Origin: Microlunatus endophyticus
GTDB taxonomy: Bacteria; Actinomycetota; Actinomycetes; Propionibacteriales; Propionibacteriaceae
Assembly (NCBI RefSeq): GCF_014646195.1
Contig: NZ_BMMZ01000004.1
Location: forward strand, 310,001-374,000
Length of the DNA: 64,000 bases
Reading direction: 5' to 3'
Part shown: one piece after another, positions 63,745 to 64,000 of the stretch
Layout: every line of letters begins with the position of its first letter
Position numbering within the stretch: position 1 is the first letter of the stretch
The notes under the pieces: model-generated
Told to the model about the DNA's origin: nothing
Seen by the model: only the letters and a program-made list of their open reading frames with translations
Databases searched by the model: none
Made by a program: the position numbers and the translations under genes

Positions 63745-64000
63745 GTGTGCTACTACGAACGGGAACACTTCGACGCGTACGCGCGGATTCGTCGCGAGGG
63801 GCTGGAGCAGTGGAACGATCTCCATGCAGGTGACGGCGGTCGCGGGTATGACGACTTCTCCAACCGTGTCTTCCTTCAACGAGTCCTTCCTGATCATCCA
63901 GAAGGTCGGCCGTCGGTTCTCGAATACGGCTGTGGTACGGGCGGCGCGGCATGTTTTCTGGTCTCCCGCGGCTATCGGGTGCGTGGCGTTGATCTTGTCC
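63745..64000 (+). CDS. Class I SAM-dependent methyltransferase (partial)
   Basis: The gene is cut by the window end. The visible part (about 85 residues) shows YYEREHFDAYARIRREGLEQ and the AdoMet motif I SVLEYGCGTGGAACFLVSRG followed by VRGVDLV. GTG 63745 has AAGGAG at proper spacing; ATG 63721 is an alternative. The target is unknown. Confidence 0.8.
   Translation, partial: MCYYEREHFDAYARIRREGLEQWNDLHAGDGGRGYDDFSNRVFLQRVLPDHPEGRPSVLEYGCGTGGAACFLVSRGYRVRGVDLV

Overview
The window is GC-rich chromosomal DNA with dense, often overlapping genes and many GTG starts. Its gene content points to an actinomycete, most likely of the Propionibacteriales (a Microlunatus-like organism is my guess from style; it is not proven). 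Markers are a DUF3097 gene beside hemW, mycothiol-type DinB/MDMPI proteins, an Rv2466c-like DsbA protein and the actinobacterial gene order comEA-comEC / holA-rpsT / lepA / hemW / hrcA-dnaJ.

Layout. 0-7.3 kb: an MFS pump divergent from an ArsR-type regulator, an SDR, galE, an AlkZ-like winged-helix protein, then a decayed zone (remnants of an SDR, an ArsR regulator and a GNAT enzyme) around a pentapeptide/DinB protein. 7.3-11.5 kb: leuS behind a probable leader-peptide attenuator, a WYL regulator and a 100-aa orphan behind a four-codon mini-ORF. 11.5-17.1 kb: an LplB/YtcP-type oligosaccharide ABC importer divergent from a GntR/FCD regulator and a PhyH dioxygenase. 17.1-21 kb: a frameshifted NAD(P)-binding protein, an LLM flavin oxidoreductase, an EEP-family hydrolase and a PH-GNAT fusion. 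21.2-24.7 kb: comEA-comEC. 24.7-32.4 kb: a sugar-acid catabolic cluster resembling the non-phosphorylative (Weimberg-type) pentose route, with poxB. 32.5-42.7 kb: holA, rpsT and lepA, interrupted by vapBC, alpha-xylosidase, GH42 beta-galactosidase, a TrmH methyltransferase and an MDMPI-like protein. 42.7-45.8 kb: TPP riboswitch and thiOSGE. 45.7-51 kb: DsbA-like protein, AI-2E exporter, mtnP, hemW, a VapC remnant and DUF3097. 51-55.4 kb: a small secreted protein, an NTF2-like protein, an MBL hydrolase, CIRCE, hrcA and dnaJ. 55.4-64 kb: accessory genes, including broken GNAT and aminoglycoside phosphotransferase genes, three regulators with visible operators, a His-rich TrxR/methyltransferase fusion, GyrI/MerR genes and a methyltransferase cut by the window end.

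How genes work together. The housekeeping backbone (competence, replication, translation, chaperones) has been opened at several points by accessory cassettes. The ABC importer, alpha-xylosidase, beta-galactosidase and Weimberg-like enzymes could together take plant xyloglucan-type oligosaccharides from uptake to 2-oxoglutarate. That link is inference. Regulation is unusually legible: four candidate leaderless starts share a promoter offset of exactly 12 nt, and three repeat arrays have exact 13- or 14-bp periods. I found no tRNA, rRNA, CRISPR array, IS element or prophage.
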